A stretch of 64,000 bases of DNA, taken from NCBI RefSeq assembly GCF_030811855.1, contig NZ_JAUSRN010000023.1, positions 1-64,000 of the forward strand. The letters are read 5' to 3'. This DNA is from Variovorax paradoxus. Lineage in GTDB: Bacteria > Pseudomonadota > Gammaproteobacteria > Burkholderiales > Burkholderiaceae_C. This document shows positions 1-9,420 of this stretch, piece by piece. Every line of letters starts with the position of its first letter. Within the stretch, counting starts at the first letter, position 1. Both the position numbers and the translations under genes were made by a program. Under the pieces are notes generated by a model. It saw nothing but the letters and a program-made list of their open reading frames with translations. It had not been told where the DNA came from and ran no database searches.

Positions 1-89
1 GAGGATTCCTTGCTGCTCGATGGAAAGAAAGAAGCCGGAGCACTGCGTGTCCGGCTGCGGAAAATCGAAACGGGAGAGAGACTAAACCT

Positions 90-1448
90 TCAGCGAACCA
101 TGCATGGTTTTTTATTGTCGAAAGTCCACCCAGGGATCAGGTATTGCATTGCCTGCGCGTCGTTACGTGCGCCGAGTCCATGCTTGAGGTACAGCTGATG
201 CGCCTTCTCGACCTCGTCCATGTCGAGTTCCACACCCAGCCCGCCGCGCGTCGGCACCTTCACGAAGCCGCCTTCGATCTGTAGCGGCGCCTTCGTCAGG
301 CGCTGGCCGTCCTGCCAGATCCAATGCGTGTCGATGGCCGTGACCTTGCCCGGCGCCGCGGCCGCCACGTGCGTGAACATGGCAAGCGATACGTCGAAGT
401 GATTGTTGGAGTGTGAGCCCCAGGTCAGGCCCCAGGCCTGGCACAGCTGCGCCACGCGCACCGAGCCCTGCATGGTCCAGAAGTGCGGGTCGGCCAGCGG
501 AATGTCGACCGACTGCAGCGAGAGGCTGTGCACCATCTCGCGCCAGTCGGTGGCGACCATGTTGGTGGCGGTGGGCAAGCCGGTGGCACGGCGGAACTCG
601 GCCATCACTTCACGGCCCGAGAACACGCCTTCGGCGCCGCAGGGGTCTTCGGCATAGGCCATGATGCCGTGCAAATCCCGGCAGAGGCGAATCGCATCCT
701 GCAGCAGCCAGCCGCCGTTCGGATCGAGCGTGACGCGCGCTTTGGGGAAGCGCTCGTGCAGCGCACGGATGGCCTCGACTTCTTCTTCGCCGCGCAGCAC
801 GCCACCCTTGAGCTTGAAGTCGGTGAAGCCGTAGCGCGCATGCGTGGCCTCGGCCAGGCGCACGATGGCTTCGGGCGTCATCGCTTCTTCATGGCGCAGG
901 CGGAACCAGTCGTTGTCGGCGCCTGGATCGGTCTCGTAGGGCAGGTCGGTCTTGGTACGGTCACCCACGTAGAACAGGTAGCCGAGCATCTGCACGGCAT
1001 CGCGCTGCTGGCCTTCGCCGAGCAATGCGGCCACCGGCACTTCGAGATGCTGGCCCAGCAGGTCGAGCAGCGCCGCCTCGACCGCGGTGACTGCATGGAT
1101 GGTCACGCGCAGGTCGAAGGTCTGCTGGCCGCGGCCGCCGCTGTCGCGGTTGGCGAACGCATTGCGCATGCTGTTGAGCACCGCGTTGTGCTTGCCGAGC
1201 GGCTGGCCCACGATGAGGTCGCGCGCATCTTCGAGCGTCTGGCGGATCTTCTCGCCGCCGGGCACTTCGCCGACGCCGGTGTGGCCCGCGCTGTCGGTCA
1301 GGATCAGCAGGTTGCGCGTGAAGAACGGGCCGTGCGCCCCGCTCAGGTTCATCAGCATGCTGTCGTGGCCCGCGACGGGCACCACGCGCATGCCGGTGAC
1401 GACGGGCGCGCCCGACACAACTTTGGAAACGGATTCAGGACTTGTCAT
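90..1448 (-). CDS. gudD: Glucarate dehydratase
   Basis: Dehydrates D-glucarate (and probably L-idarate) to 5-keto-4-deoxy-D-glucarate in the cytoplasm. The 452-residue protein is close to the usual 440-450 of the family and belongs to the enolase superfamily. Visible catalytic elements are the KLKGG segment at about residues 212-216 (the KxK base), D242 and E267 as Mg ligands, and the SHSNNH segment at 345-350 that carries the second base. It is the last gene of a leftward run (Bug receptor, kdgD, lipoprotein, Bug receptor, gudD), 16 bp after the receptor gene. Its product is the substrate of the KdgD encoded two genes upstream. Assignment to GudD rather than a generic enolase-family dehydratase is firm from full-length similarity as recalled. 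Confidence 0.95.
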   Translation of the reverse strand: MTSPESVSKVVSGAPVVTGMRVVPVAGHDSMLMNLSGAHGPFFTRNLLILTDSAGHTGVGEVPGGEKIRQTLEDARDLIVGQPLGKHNAVLNSMRNAFANRDSGGRGQQTFDLRVTIHAVTAVEAALLDLLGQHLEVPVAALLGEGQQRDAVQMLGYLFYVGDRTKTDLPYETDPGADNDWFRLRHEEAMTPEAIVRLAEATHARYGFTDFKLKGGVLRGEEEVEAIRALHERFPKARVTLDPNGGWLLQDAIRLCRDLHGIMAYAEDPCGAEGVFSGREVMAEFRRATGLPTATNMVATDWREMVHSLSLQSVDIPLADPHFWTMQGSVRVAQLCQAWGLTWGSHSNNHFDVSLAMFTHVAAAAPGKVTAIDTHWIWQDGQRLTKAPLQIEGGFVKVPTRGGLGVELDMDEVEKAHQLYLKHGLGARNDAQAMQYLIPGWTFDNKKPCMVR

Positions 1449-1464
1449 TTTCGGGCTCGGTGCC

Positions 1465-2451
1465 TCAATCTGCGGTGATATGGCGAGTGTCGATCAATGT
1501 CTTCCAGCGCGTCCACTCGCGCAGCTGGAAGGCGGTGAATTCTTCGGGGGTGCTGGCGACGATTTCCAGGCCCTGGTCGAGCATGCGCTTCTTCGTCTCC
1601 GGGTCCTGCATGGCGGCGATCACCGCGTCGCTCAGCTTCTTCTTCGTGGCAGGCGGCAGGCCCTTCGGCGCAGCCATGCCTTGCCACGAGTAGACCTCCG
1701 CGCCCTTCACGCCAGCCTCGGCCAGCGTGGGCACATCGGGCAGCACGGGCGAACGCTTATCGCCGGTGACTGCAAGGGCGCGCAGCTTGCCCGCGCGGAT
1801 ATGAGGCAGCACGGCATTCACGTTCTGGAACGAAAAATCGACCTGGTTGCCGAGCAGATCGTTGATTGCCGGCGCACCGCCCTTGTAGGGCACATGCACG
1901 CCTTCGGTCTTGCTCTGCTGCCAGAACAGTTCGGCCGACAGATGGTCGGACGAACCGTTGCCCGAACTCGCGAACGAGACCTTGCCCGGAGTCTTGCGCA
2001 GCAATGCCAGCACCTCGGCCACGGTGTGCTCGGGCCGCGCGGCATTGGTCACCAGCACATTGGGCGCCTGCACGGGTACGGTGATGTAGTCGAAGTCTTT
2101 GGTGGCGTCGTAGGGCACGCTCTTCTGCAGGTGCGGCGTGACGACGAAGGCGCCGAGCGAAGACACCAGCAGCGTGTAGCCGTCAGGCGCCGCGCGCTTG
2201 ACTTGTCCCGTGCCGATGGTGCCCGTGGCGCCGGGGCGGTTGTCGACGACGAAGCTCCCGCCGAGCTTTGCCTGCAATTGCAGCGCCAGTGCACGCGCCA
2301 CCATGTCGGTGGAGCCACCGGCGGGGAACGGCACCACGATGGTCACCGGCTTCTGCTGCGGCCATGCGTCGGCCTGGGCCAAGGCATGAAGAGGCAGCAG
2401 CGCGGTGACGGCAAGTGCGAGGCCCGCCGCGAGAAGTTCTTTTCTCTTCAT
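1465..2451 (-). CDS. Bug/TctC-family periplasmic solute receptor
   Basis: Extracytoplasmic solute-binding protein of the tripartite tricarboxylate transporter type, 328 residues. An N-terminal signal peptide ends near AQA (about residue 27). The Bug hallmarks follow: [14 protein letters not shown], then a VVDNRPGA segment, then [10 protein letters not shown] in the middle. These receptors bind carboxylates in the periplasm. It lies between the lipoprotein gene and gudD in the aldarate run, so glucarate or a related sugar acid is the likely ligand (inference). No TctA or TctB membrane gene is nearby, so it must use permeases encoded elsewhere or act as a sensor. Confidence 0.9.
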   Translation of the reverse strand: MKRKELLAAGLALAVTALLPLHALAQADAWPQQKPVTIVVPFPAGGSTDMVARALALQLQAKLGGSFVVDNRPGATGTIGTGQVKRAAPDGYTLLVSSLGAFVVTPHLQKSVPYDATKDFDYITVPVQAPNVLVTNAARPEHTVAEVLALLRKTPGKVSFASSGNGSSDHLSAELFWQQSKTEGVHVPYKGGAPAINDLLGNQVDFSFQNVNAVLPHIRAGKLRALAVTGDKRSPVLPDVPTLAEAGVKGAEVYSWQGMAAPKGLPPATKKKLSDAVIAAMQDPETKKRMLDQGLEIVASTPEEFTAFQLREWTRWKTLIDTRHITAD

Positions 2452-2464
2452 CCGAGCCTTCCGG

Positions 2465-2920
2465 TCAGGACGTGATGCGCACGGCCTGGCGGGCCAGCAG
2501 CTTCCAGTCGCCGCCCTGCTTTTGCCACACGCCGAGGATCTTCAGCGCCACCTTGCCGGGCTTGCCCGAATCGAGCGTGTCGGCCGCGAGCGTGTGGCGC
2601 ACAATGGCCGTTTGGCCGTCGACCACCTTGATGGTCTGGTCGGTGATGGTGATGGACACGAAGTCCGACTTGCCGGCGATGAGGTCACCGATGAAGCTGG
2701 CCTTGGTGTCGACTCTGCCGCCCGAATGGCCGTAGCTCAGGTCCTCAGCCACCAGCGCGCCGAGGGCGCCGGGCGTCGGATCGACCATCGCAATGCGCAA
2801 CCGCTCGGCGGCCGCGGCCACTGCCGGTTCGGCCGCGGCGCCGCCGCCGGCCGGCACCATGGCGCAGCCCGAGAACAGAACCGCCGACGCGGCAATGAGA
2901 AGAAGCTTTTTCATGAGCAT
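2465..2920 (-). CDS. Small lipoprotein with NTF2/DUF4440-like domain
   Basis: A 151-residue protein with a lipoprotein signal peptide: a basic start, a hydrophobic stretch and an FSGC lipobox with Cys19. The rest resembles the SnoaL/DUF4440 NTF2-like fold (RLRIAMVDPTPGALGALVAE near the start, VWQKQGGDWKLLARQAVR at the end). This fold is used for ligand binding or small-molecule enzymes and the exact role is unknown. A GGAG motif lies 10 bases before the chosen ATG; a second ATG two codons later is possible. It sits between kdgD and a Bug receptor gene and is probably co-transcribed, suggesting an envelope accessory to sugar-acid use (inference). Confidence 0.75.
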   Translation of the reverse strand: MLMKKLLLIAASAVLFSGCAMVPAGGGAAAEPAVAAAAERLRIAMVDPTPGALGALVAEDLSYGHSGGRVDTKASFIGDLIAGKSDFVSITITDQTIKVVDGQTAIVRHTLAADTLDSGKPGKVALKILGVWQKQGGDWKLLARQAVRITS

Positions 2921-2961
2921 GTGGTGTTGTCTCCGTTGTTGTTGCTTGTGGCTGGTCTCGA

Positions 2962-3873
2962 TTACTGCGGGCCGAGCGCGTCGATCAGCGCCTTGAGCTG
3001 TTCCATCTCGTCGGGCTTCAGGTCGGTGAGCGGCGCGCGCACCGGGCCGGCGTCGTGGCCGACGATCTTGGCACCGGCTTTGACGATGCTCACGGCATAG
3101 CCCGGCGTGCGGTTGCGCAGCTCGAGGTATGGCATGAAGAAGTTCTTCAGCAGGCGATGCTGGGTGGCCATGTCGTCGTCCCGCACGGCTTCATAGAACT
3201 GCACCGCGGTCTTCGGAATGAAGTTGAAAACGGCCGACGAATACACGGGCGTGCCCATGGCCTTGTAGGCCGCGGCATACACCTCGGCCGTGGGCAGGCC
3301 GCCCAGGTAGGCGAAGCGGTCGCCCATCTTCTGGTAGATCGCAACCATGGCTTCGATGTCGCCGATGCCGTCCTTGAAACCGACGAGGTTCGGGTTGCGC
3401 TCGGCCAGGCCGGCCAGCGTGTCGGGCTTGAGGCGGCTGGTGGCGCGGTTGTAGACGATGACGCCGAACTTCACGCTCTTGCACACCGCTTCGACGTGCG
3501 CAGCCAAGCCTTCCTGGCCGGCTTCGGTCAGGTAGTGCGGCAGCAGCAGGATGCCGTGTGCGCCGGCCTTTTCGGCCGCTTGCGCGCACTGGATCGCAAA
3601 GCGAGTCGGGCCGCCGGCGCCGGCAATGATCGGCACCACGCCGCGGCAGGTGTCGACCGCGCTCTGGATGATGCCGGGGTACTCGTCGCCGGTCAGCGAG
3701 AAGAATTCGCCCGTACCGCCGGCCGCGAACAGCGCGCTCGCGCCGTAGGGGGCGAGCCATTCGAGACGCTTCTCGTAGCCCTTGCGGTTGAAGTCGCCGT
3801 TCGCGTCGAAGTCGGTCAACGGGAACGAGAGCAGGCCGGAGCCCATGATGGATTTAAGTTCTTGAGGGTTCAT
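2962..3873 (-). CDS. kdgD: 5-dehydro-4-deoxyglucarate dehydratase
   Basis: Converts 5-keto-4-deoxy-D-glucarate to 2-oxoglutarate semialdehyde with loss of water and CO2. This is a DHDPS/N-acetylneuraminate-lyase-family TIM barrel of 303 residues, the normal size. GGTGEF at about 52-57, Tyr141 (VIVYNRA) and the Schiff-base Lys167 (GFKDG) are in the expected places. It sits between a Bug receptor gene and the lipoprotein gene in the leftward aldarate run, and joins the products of GudD and GarD. The next enzyme, 2-oxoglutarate semialdehyde dehydrogenase, is absent from the window. Confidence 0.95.
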   Translation of the reverse strand: MNPQELKSIMGSGLLSFPLTDFDANGDFNRKGYEKRLEWLAPYGASALFAAGGTGEFFSLTGDEYPGIIQSAVDTCRGVVPIIAGAGGPTRFAIQCAQAAEKAGAHGILLLPHYLTEAGQEGLAAHVEAVCKSVKFGVIVYNRATSRLKPDTLAGLAERNPNLVGFKDGIGDIEAMVAIYQKMGDRFAYLGGLPTAEVYAAAYKAMGTPVYSSAVFNFIPKTAVQFYEAVRDDDMATQHRLLKNFFMPYLELRNRTPGYAVSIVKAGAKIVGHDAGPVRAPLTDLKPDEMEQLKALIDALGPQ

Positions 3874-3968
3874 CGAGACACCAATGAGAGTGGGTTAAAA
3901 AATGGATCCGTTCTTTTCGTGGACTTGGCGAAGCGACACGAAGTGCGCGCAGACTGGGGGAGAGCCGA

Positions 3969-4943
3969 TCAGTCCAGCTTGATGCCGGCGTCGGCCACCA
4001 CCTTGGCCCAGCGCGTGCGTTCCTTGCCGAAGAATTGCTCTTCCTCGGCCGGTACCATGGTCACGACCTCCGCGCCCTGCCCCGCAAGGCGCGAGCGGAT
4101 GTCGGCCGCGCGGATGACGGTGATCAGTTCCTTGTTGAGGCGCTGCACGATGGCGTCGGGCGTGCCCTTGGCAACCCGCACGCCTTGCCAGGTGCCCGAT
4201 TCGAAGCCGGCCACGCCCTGCTCCGCGATGGTGGGCACGTCGCCGATCAGCGGCATGCGGGTCGATTTCGAAACGCCGAGCACCTTGAGCTTGCCGCTTT
4301 GCACGTGCGGCAAGGTGGCCAGCATGCCGTTCATCAGGATCTGGGTCTGGCCGGCGACCGTGTCCTGCACCGCCTGCACGCCGCCTTTGTAGGGCACGTA
4401 TTGCCAGCGCGCGCCGCTGGCGCGCTCGAGCGCCACGCCGGCAAGGTGAGGCGCGCTGCCGGTGGCGGTCACGGCAAAGTTGATGTCCGATTTCTTCGAC
4501 AGCGCGATCAGTTCCTTCAGGTTGTTGGCCTGCACCGACGGATGCACCACGAGCAAGTGCGGCGAATAAGCCAGCATCGTCACGCCGCGCAGGTCCTTGG
4601 AGGGATCGAAAGGCAGCCGCGTGTAGACCGAGGGGCTGATGGCGAGAGCACCCACGTCGCACAGCAGCAGCGTGTAGCCATCGGGTTTGGACTTCGCGAC
4701 AAAATCGGCGCCGAGGTTGCCATTGGCACCCGGCTTGTTCTCAACGATGACCGGCTGGCCGAGCGCTTCCGACAGCGGCTGGCTGATGGAGCGGGCAATG
4801 ATGTCGGACGAACCGCCCGGCGGGTACGGCACCACAATGCGCAGCGGTTTGGTGGGCCAGGCCTCGGCCGCATGCACACCACCGGCCGCGAGCACTCCGC
4901 CGCCCAGGGCGCCAAGCATCAGGTCACGTCGTTTCAAGCTCAT
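3969..4943 (-). CDS. Bug/TctC-family periplasmic solute receptor
   Basis: Periplasmic carboxylate receptor of 324 residues. The N-terminus (MSLKRRDLMLGALGGG) reads like a twin-arginine-type or Sec signal, with cleavage near VHAAEA. The core has LRIVVPYPPGGSSD and YVPYKGGVQA, diagnostic for the family. It is the first gene of the leftward aldarate run and starts 28 bp from a candidate GntR operator (4971-4985). An AGGAG motif precedes the start. Regulation together with kdgD and gudD by the adjacent GntR protein is inferred from that site. No transporter membrane genes of this type are present. Confidence 0.9.
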   Translation of the reverse strand: MSLKRRDLMLGALGGGVLAAGGVHAAEAWPTKPLRIVVPYPPGGSSDIIARSISQPLSEALGQPVIVENKPGANGNLGADFVAKSKPDGYTLLLCDVGALAISPSVYTRLPFDPSKDLRGVTMLAYSPHLLVVHPSVQANNLKELIALSKKSDINFAVTATGSAPHLAGVALERASGARWQYVPYKGGVQAVQDTVAGQTQILMNGMLATLPHVQSGKLKVLGVSKSTRMPLIGDVPTIAEQGVAGFESGTWQGVRVAKGTPDAIVQRLNKELITVIRAADIRSRLAGQGAEVVTMVPAEEEQFFGKERTRWAKVVADAGIKLD

Positions 4944-4970
4944 TCAGGTCTCCTGCTAGGTTGTGTTGTC

Positions 4971-4985
4971 AGTCATCGTACAACT
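4971..4985 (-). promoter_or_regulatory. Candidate GntR/FadR operator (left run)
   Basis: Read on the minus strand this is AGTTGTACGATGACT. It matches 12 of 15 bases of the site at 5875-5889 (AGTTGTACGACAACA). The core TTGT-ACG fits the T.GT-N3-AC.A pattern known for FadR-type GntR operators, although the right half here is degenerate. It lies 28 bp upstream of the receptor gene that heads the leftward run, a position suited to control of kdgD and gudD. Confidence 0.55.
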
Positions 4986-5023
4986 ACGAATGACGCTTGT
5001 CCAGCGTTTGCGCGAAATTTCGA

Positions 5024-5857
5024 TCAGGTAGTGGCCGGAGGCGTGGCAGCAGCGTCCTGCTGCGCTGCCTGCTGGGCCGCTTCCTGCGCCACGCGCAGCC
5101 GCTCGCGGCTGTTGGTCAGGTGGATGCGCATGGCCGCGCGGGCCGAGTCGGGATCGCGGCGCGCAATGGCCGCATAGATCTCTTCGTGCTCGCGGTTCAC
5201 GCGGCTCAGGTACTCGCCGCGCCGGTCGTAATTGCGAATGGCGTGGATGCGCGTACGCGGAATGATCGTGGTGCCTAGGTGGCTCATGATGTCCGCGAAA
5301 TACGGGTTGCCCGTGGCTTGGGCGATCTGCAGGTGAAAGCGGAAATCGGGCGCCACGGTGTCCCCCGCCACTGCCACATTGCGCTCGAAATCATCGAGCG
5401 CCTGGCGCATGGCAAGCAGGTGCTCCTCGGTGCGGCGCGTGGCTGCCAGCCCGGCGGATTCGGTCTCCAGGCTGATGCGAAGCTCGAGCACGGCCAGCAC
5501 GTCCACCGATGTGGCGATGTCGGCCGAATCGAGCCGGAACATGCCTGCGGCGCGTGGCTGCAGCACGAAGGTGCCGACGCCATGATGCGTTTCGACCAGC
5601 CCGGCGGCCTGCAGCTTGGACAGCGCCTCGCGCACCACCGTTCGACTCACGCCGAAGGTTTTCATGATGGCCGACTCTGTGGGCAGCTTGTCGCCAGGGC
5701 GCAGCGACTGGTTGCGGATTTTCTCGCCCAGATCTTCCACCAGGCCATGGGCCAGGCCGCGCGGACGCGGGCGCCCCACGAAGGAGGCGCCGGCAACGGC
5801 GTCAGCCGCTGCATCTGAAATTGAGGGATTACCCGTAGCCGTTTGGACCATGGTCAC
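5024..5857 (-). CDS. GntR/FadR-family transcriptional regulator of the aldarate genes
   Basis: A 277-residue DNA-binding regulator. The winged helix covers about residues 45-100 (GDKLPTESAI, then SRTVVREALSKLQAAGLV) and an FCD ligand-binding domain covers about 115-255. It probably senses a sugar acid or aldarate. I take the GTG at 5857 because AGGAG lies 9 bases before it; an in-frame ATG at 5851 is further away. It sits between the two divergent runs of uronate/aldarate genes, and two matching palindromic sites lie upstream of itself and of the leftward run. Autoregulation and control of both runs is inferred. Confidence 0.85.
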   Translation of the reverse strand: MTMVQTATGNPSISDAAADAVAGASFVGRPRPRGLAHGLVEDLGEKIRNQSLRPGDKLPTESAIMKTFGVSRTVVREALSKLQAAGLVETHHGVGTFVLQPRAAGMFRLDSADIATSVDVLAVLELRISLETESAGLAATRRTEEHLLAMRQALDDFERNVAVAGDTVAPDFRFHLQIAQATGNPYFADIMSHLGTTIIPRTRIHAIRNYDRRGEYLSRVNREHEEIYAAIARRDPDSARAAMRIHLTNSRERLRVAQEAAQQAAQQDAAATPPATT

Positions 5858-5874
5858 GATAATAATCTCCTATT

Positions 5875-5889
5875 AGTTGTACGACAACA
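5875..5889 (-). promoter_or_regulatory. Candidate GntR/FadR operator (regulator/udh side)
   Basis: Contains the perfect inverted repeat GTTGT-ACG-ACAAC (5876-5888), matching the FadR-class T.GT-N3-AC.A pattern. It lies just before the ribosome binding site of the regulator gene and 143 bp from the udh start, so it could serve autoregulation, the rightward run, or both. The matching site at 4971-4985 supports it. Confidence 0.65.
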
Positions 5890-6031
5890 GATAACTCATC
5901 ACTTCAGCTGTTGGCGCGTTCCATTCATTGATTTGATTGTCTGGACTGACCCAGCCGCCGGATTGTCCGGCCCACCTTGTCGGTGATTGCGTCATCGCCC
6001 CTGGAAATCAACCTTTTTCATAAGCCAACAC

Positions 6032-6862
6032 ATGTCGACGTCCCCACAAGCCTCAAACAACAAGCTCCACCGGATTCTGTTGACCGGCGCGGCCGGCGGC
6101 CTGGGCAAGGTACTGCGCGAACGCCTGCGCCCCTTTGCCGAGATCCTGCGCCTTTCCGACATCGCGGCGATCGCGCCTTCCGAGGGTCCGCACGAGGAGG
6201 TCGTGCCTTGCGACCTCTCGGACAAGGCGGCGGTCCACGCGTTGGTCGAAGGCTGCGACGCCATCGTGCACCTTGGCGGCGTCTCGGTCGAGCGCCCGTT
6301 CGAGGAGATCCTGGAGGCCAACATCAAGGGCGTGTTCAACGTCTATGAAGCCGCCCGCCGGCACGGCGTGAAGCGCGTGGTGTTCGCGAGCTCGAACCAC
6401 GTGATCGGCTTTCACAAGCAGAGCGACCGGCTCGACGCCAGCGCGCAGCGCCGCCCCGACGGCTACTACGGCCTGTCCAAGTCGTTCGGCGAAGACGTCG
6501 CGCAGTTCTACTTCGATCGCTACGGCATCGAGACGGTGAGCATCCGCATCGGCTCCTCGTTCCCGGAGCCGCTCAACCGCCGGATGATGAGTACCTGGCT
6601 CAGCTATCGCGACCTCACCTCGCTGATCGAGAAATCGATCTTCACGCCGGACGTCAAGCACACGATCGTCTACGGCATGTCGGCCAACCGCGACGTCTGG
6701 TGGGACAACAGCGCGGCCTCGCACCTCGGCTTCGTGCCGCAAGACACCTCCGAAGTGTTCCGCGACAAGGTCGAGGCCCAGCCTCCCGTGGCGCCTACCG
6801 ACCCCAATGCCATCTACCAGGGCGGTGCGTTCACGGCGCAGGGCCCGTTCGGCGACAAATGA
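6032..6862 (+). CDS. udh: Uronate dehydrogenase (NAD-dependent)
   Basis: Oxidises D-galacturonate or D-glucuronate to the corresponding aldarolactone using NAD+. It is a short-chain extended-family protein of 276 residues. The Rossmann glycines are at 19-25 (GAAGGLG) and the active-site Tyr146-xxx-Lys150 is in YYGLSK. The length fits known Udh enzymes (about 265-275). I chose the ATG at 6032; an in-frame TTG at 5987 would add 15 residues with no family support. The stop overlaps the start of the lactonase gene (ATGA), so the lactone made here is hydrolysed by the next product. It is divergent from the GntR regulator. Confidence 0.9.
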   Translation: MSTSPQASNNKLHRILLTGAAGGLGKVLRERLRPFAEILRLSDIAAIAPSEGPHEEVVPCDLSDKAAVHALVEGCDAIVHLGGVSVERPFEEILEANIKGVFNVYEAARRHGVKRVVFASSNHVIGFHKQSDRLDASAQRRPDGYYGLSKSFGEDVAQFYFDRYGIETVSIRIGSSFPEPLNRRMMSTWLSYRDLTSLIEKSIFTPDVKHTIVYGMSANRDVWWDNSAASHLGFVPQDTSEVFRDKVEAQPPVAPTDPNAIYQGGAFTAQGPFGDK

Positions 6863-7770
6863 CGTCCAGCATGCAGGCCGAACTCGTTCTCGATGCGCAG
6901 TGCGCAACCGGCGAAAGCCCTGTCTGGCGCGCCGATGAGCAGTCGCTCTACTGGGTCGACATTCCGGCGCGGCAACTGCACCGCTGGCATGCGGCGACCG
7001 GAGCGCGCAGTTGCTGGACCGGCGACGAGATGCTGGCCTGTATTGCACCGCGCGCCGACCATCCGGGCGAGTGGATCGCCGGCATGGAAAGCGGCCTCTT
7101 CGCCATCGCCACGCGCCCCGACGGCACGCTCGCCGCGAGCCCCATTGCGAGTGCCGTGCATGCGGAGCGCGGCATGCGCTTCAACGATGGCCGCTGCGAC
7201 CGGCAGGGCCGCTTCTGGGCCGGCACCATGCAGATGGACATGGCCGCAGCCCACGAGGTCGGCCGCGTGTACCGCTACCAGGGCGACGTGAATGCGGAAG
7301 TGGCGCTGCGCGTTCAGTTCGATCGCATGATCGTTCCAAACGGCCTCGCCTTCAGTCCCGACGGCAAGACCATGTACCTCTCGGATTCGCATCCGGCGGT
7401 GCAGACCATCTGGGCTTTCGACTACGACACCGACACTGCCACGCCGCATGGCCGCCGCGTGTTCGTCGACATGAAGCCGCTGCCGGGCCGCCCTGACGGC
7501 GCTGCCGTCGACGTCGACGGCTGCTACTGGATCTGCGGCAACGACGCCGGGCTCGTGCACCGCTTCACACCTGACGGAAGGCTCGACCGCTCCTTGGCCG
7601 TGCCGGTAAAGAAGCCCGCGATGTGCGCCTTTGGCGGCCCAGAGCTCGACACGCTCTACGTGACGTCGATCCGCCCCGGCGGCGACCTGTCCGACCAACC
7701 GCTGGCCGGCGGCGTTTTTGCGCTGCGCCCCGGCGTCCAGGGGCTGCCGGAACCCGAATGCCGTTTCTGA
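6859..7770 (+). CDS. SMP-30/gluconolactonase-family aldarolactonase
   Basis: A six-bladed beta-propeller lactonase of the SMP-30/regucalcin family, 303 residues. The metal-site glutamate is in TGESPVW near the start, and the conserved RFNDGRCDRQGRFW and PNGLAFSPDG segments are clear. Beside udh it most likely opens galactaro- or glucaro-lactone to the free aldarate. The ATG overlaps the udh stop; another ATG four codons later is possible. No signal peptide is seen, so it is cytoplasmic. The substrate is inferred from context. Confidence 0.85.
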   Translation: MTSSMQAELVLDAQCATGESPVWRADEQSLYWVDIPARQLHRWHAATGARSCWTGDEMLACIAPRADHPGEWIAGMESGLFAIATRPDGTLAASPIASAVHAERGMRFNDGRCDRQGRFWAGTMQMDMAAAHEVGRVYRYQGDVNAEVALRVQFDRMIVPNGLAFSPDGKTMYLSDSHPAVQTIWAFDYDTDTATPHGRRVFVDMKPLPGRPDGAAVDVDGCYWICGNDAGLVHRFTPDGRLDRSLAVPVKKPAMCAFGGPELDTLYVTSIRPGGDLSDQPLAGGVFALRPGVQGLPEPECRF

Positions 7771-7805
7771 TTGTTTTTTAACCACCAACCCCAAGAGGAA
7801 GACAA

Positions 7806-8774
7806 ATGAAATACACCCGCCACCTCATCGCCCTGGCCGTAGGCGCCTTGGCCATGGCAGCGAATGCGGTCGAGTTTCGTTCGGCCGACGTGCACAACAG
7901 CGACGACTACCCCACCGTCGCAGCCGTCAAGCACATGAGCGAACTGCTCGAGAAGCGCAGCAACGGCAAGTACAAGATCAAGGTGTTCAACAAGAGCGCG
8001 CTCGGCAGCGAGAAGGAAACGCTCGACCAGGTGAAGATCGGCGCGCTCGAGATGAACCGCGTCAACATCAGCGCGCTGAATTCGATCTGCCCCAAGACGC
8101 TGGTGCCGACAATGCCCTTCCTGTTCGACTCGATCGCCCACATGCGCAAGTCGCTCGACGGCCCCATCGGCGAAGAAATCCTGAAGGGCTGCGAGCATGA
8201 AGGCCTGGTTGGTTTGGCCTTCTACGACAGTGGCGCTCGCTCCATCTACGCGAAGAAGCCGGTGAAGACGCTGGCCGATGCAAAGGGTCTCAAGATCCGC
8301 GTGCAGCAGTCCGACCTGTGGGTTGCGCTGGTGAGCGCCATGGGCGCCAACGCCACGCCAATGCCCGCCGGCGAAGTGTTCACCGCGCTCAAGACCGGCC
8401 TCATCGATGCGGCGGAAAACAACATCCCTTCGTACGACGGCTTCAAGCACTACGAAGCGGTGAAGTTCTATTCGCGCACCGAACACTCGATGGCGCCTGA
8501 AATGCTTGTGATGTCGAAGGCCGTTTACGACAAGCTGCCCAAGGCCGACCAGGAGCTGTTCCGCGCCACGGCCAAGGAATCGGTCGCGTTCCAGCGCAAG
8601 AAGTGGGACGAGCAGGAAGCCAAGTCGCTCGAAGTCGTGACCAAGGGCGGCGCCCAGATCGTTGCCGACGTTGACAAGGCCTCGTTTCGCTCGGCAATGA
8701 CCCCGGTCTACACCAAGTTCATCTCGACGCCTGATCTGCAGCGCCTCGTCAAGGCCGTTCAAGACAACAAGTAA
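7806..8774 (+). CDS. dctP: TRAP transporter substrate-binding protein (DctP type)
   Basis: Periplasmic receptor of a TRAP transporter, 322 residues. A signal peptide of about 21 residues ends in ANA. The mature protein has the DctP fold features, including the [20 protein letters not shown] segment (residues 160-180) with the arginine that usually contacts the ligand carboxylate. It is followed by the small and large permease genes. Its place between the uronate/lactone enzymes and garD suggests galacturonate, glucuronate or an aldarate as ligand (inference). A stem-loop after the gene (8783-8807) would favour high receptor expression relative to the permeases. Confidence 0.9.
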   Translation: MKYTRHLIALAVGALAMAANAVEFRSADVHNSDDYPTVAAVKHMSELLEKRSNGKYKIKVFNKSALGSEKETLDQVKIGALEMNRVNISALNSICPKTLVPTMPFLFDSIAHMRKSLDGPIGEEILKGCEHEGLVGLAFYDSGARSIYAKKPVKTLADAKGLKIRVQQSDLWVALVSAMGANATPMPAGEVFTALKTGLIDAAENNIPSYDGFKHYEAVKFYSRTEHSMAPEMLVMSKAVYDKLPKADQELFRATAKESVAFQRKKWDEQEAKSLEVVTKGGAQIVADVDKASFRSAMTPVYTKFISTPDLQRLVKAVQDNK

Positions 8775-8782
8775 CGCGCCCC

Positions 8783-8807
8783 GGCCTTCCCGATCTTCGG
8801 GAGGGCC
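8783..8807 (+). terminator. Intercistronic stem-loop between dctP and dctQ
   Basis: An 11-bp stem (GGCCTTCCCGA against TCGGGAGGGCC, one G-T pair) with a 3-base loop and no T tract. It lies just after the receptor gene. Such hairpins between binding-protein and permease genes commonly act as partial terminators or 3' mRNA stabilisers. Confidence 0.6.
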
Positions 8808-8832
8808 CTCATCCATATTCAGGGAAATTCCC

Positions 8833-9420
8833 ATGACTCTTACCGTTCCCGCGGTAGACACGATGGCGACTGGCGTGCCCATCGAGCTCGAAGACCTGGT
8901 CGATCCGCACGGACGTCCGCCCTCCAATCACGCCTATTCGCGCTTCTGCGCGTTTCTGTCCAAGGCCAGCCTGATGCTCGCGGTGGCAATGCTCATCACC
9001 ATCATCGTCTGCGTTCAATACCAGGTGATTGGCCGCTATGTGTTCAACGACACGCCGACCTGGGCCGAAGGCCTTGCACTGCAGCTGGTGCTGTATGTCA
9101 CCGCACTCGGGGTTGCCGTGGGCGTGCGCGATGCCGGCCACATCGGGCTCGACTCGCTGGTGGTGCTGCTTCCCGAATCGCTGCGCCTGAAGATCGAAAT
9201 ACTGATCCATGCGCTGGTTGCGCTCTTCGGCGGAATCATGACCTGGAGCGGCTGGGTCTGGACCACGCTCAAGTGGAGCGACATCAAGCCCATGATGGGC
9301 ATTCCGGTCGGCCTCGACTACCTGGCGCTCGTGATCGCGGGCCTCTTGATCGTCTTTTTCTCGATTGAACATATCGTCGCCCTGCTGCGCGATGAAGAAG
9401 TGGTGCCCGCGTGGAACTGA
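8833..9420 (+). CDS. dctQ: TRAP transporter small permease (DctQ type)
   Basis: A 195-residue inner-membrane protein with four predicted transmembrane segments, starting after a soluble N-terminus of about 45 residues (LMLAVAMLITIIVC, then LALQLVLYVTALGVAVG, and two more). This is the usual DctQ topology. It pairs with the DctM protein, whose gene overlaps this one by 10 bp, and with the DctP receptor upstream, to form a Na+-dependent sugar-acid importer. Confidence 0.9.
   Translation: MTLTVPAVDTMATGVPIELEDLVDPHGRPPSNHAYSRFCAFLSKASLMLAVAMLITIIVCVQYQVIGRYVFNDTPTWAEGLALQLVLYVTALGVAVGVRDAGHIGLDSLVVLLPESLRLKIEILIHALVALFGGIMTWSGWVWTTLKWSDIKPMMGIPVGLDYLALVIAGLLIVFFSIEHIVALLRDEEVVPAWN

Noticed and set aside
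1-89. A gene end at the left edge of the window
   Set aside because: Open frames there are short and show no family pattern or ribosome site; nothing can be supported.
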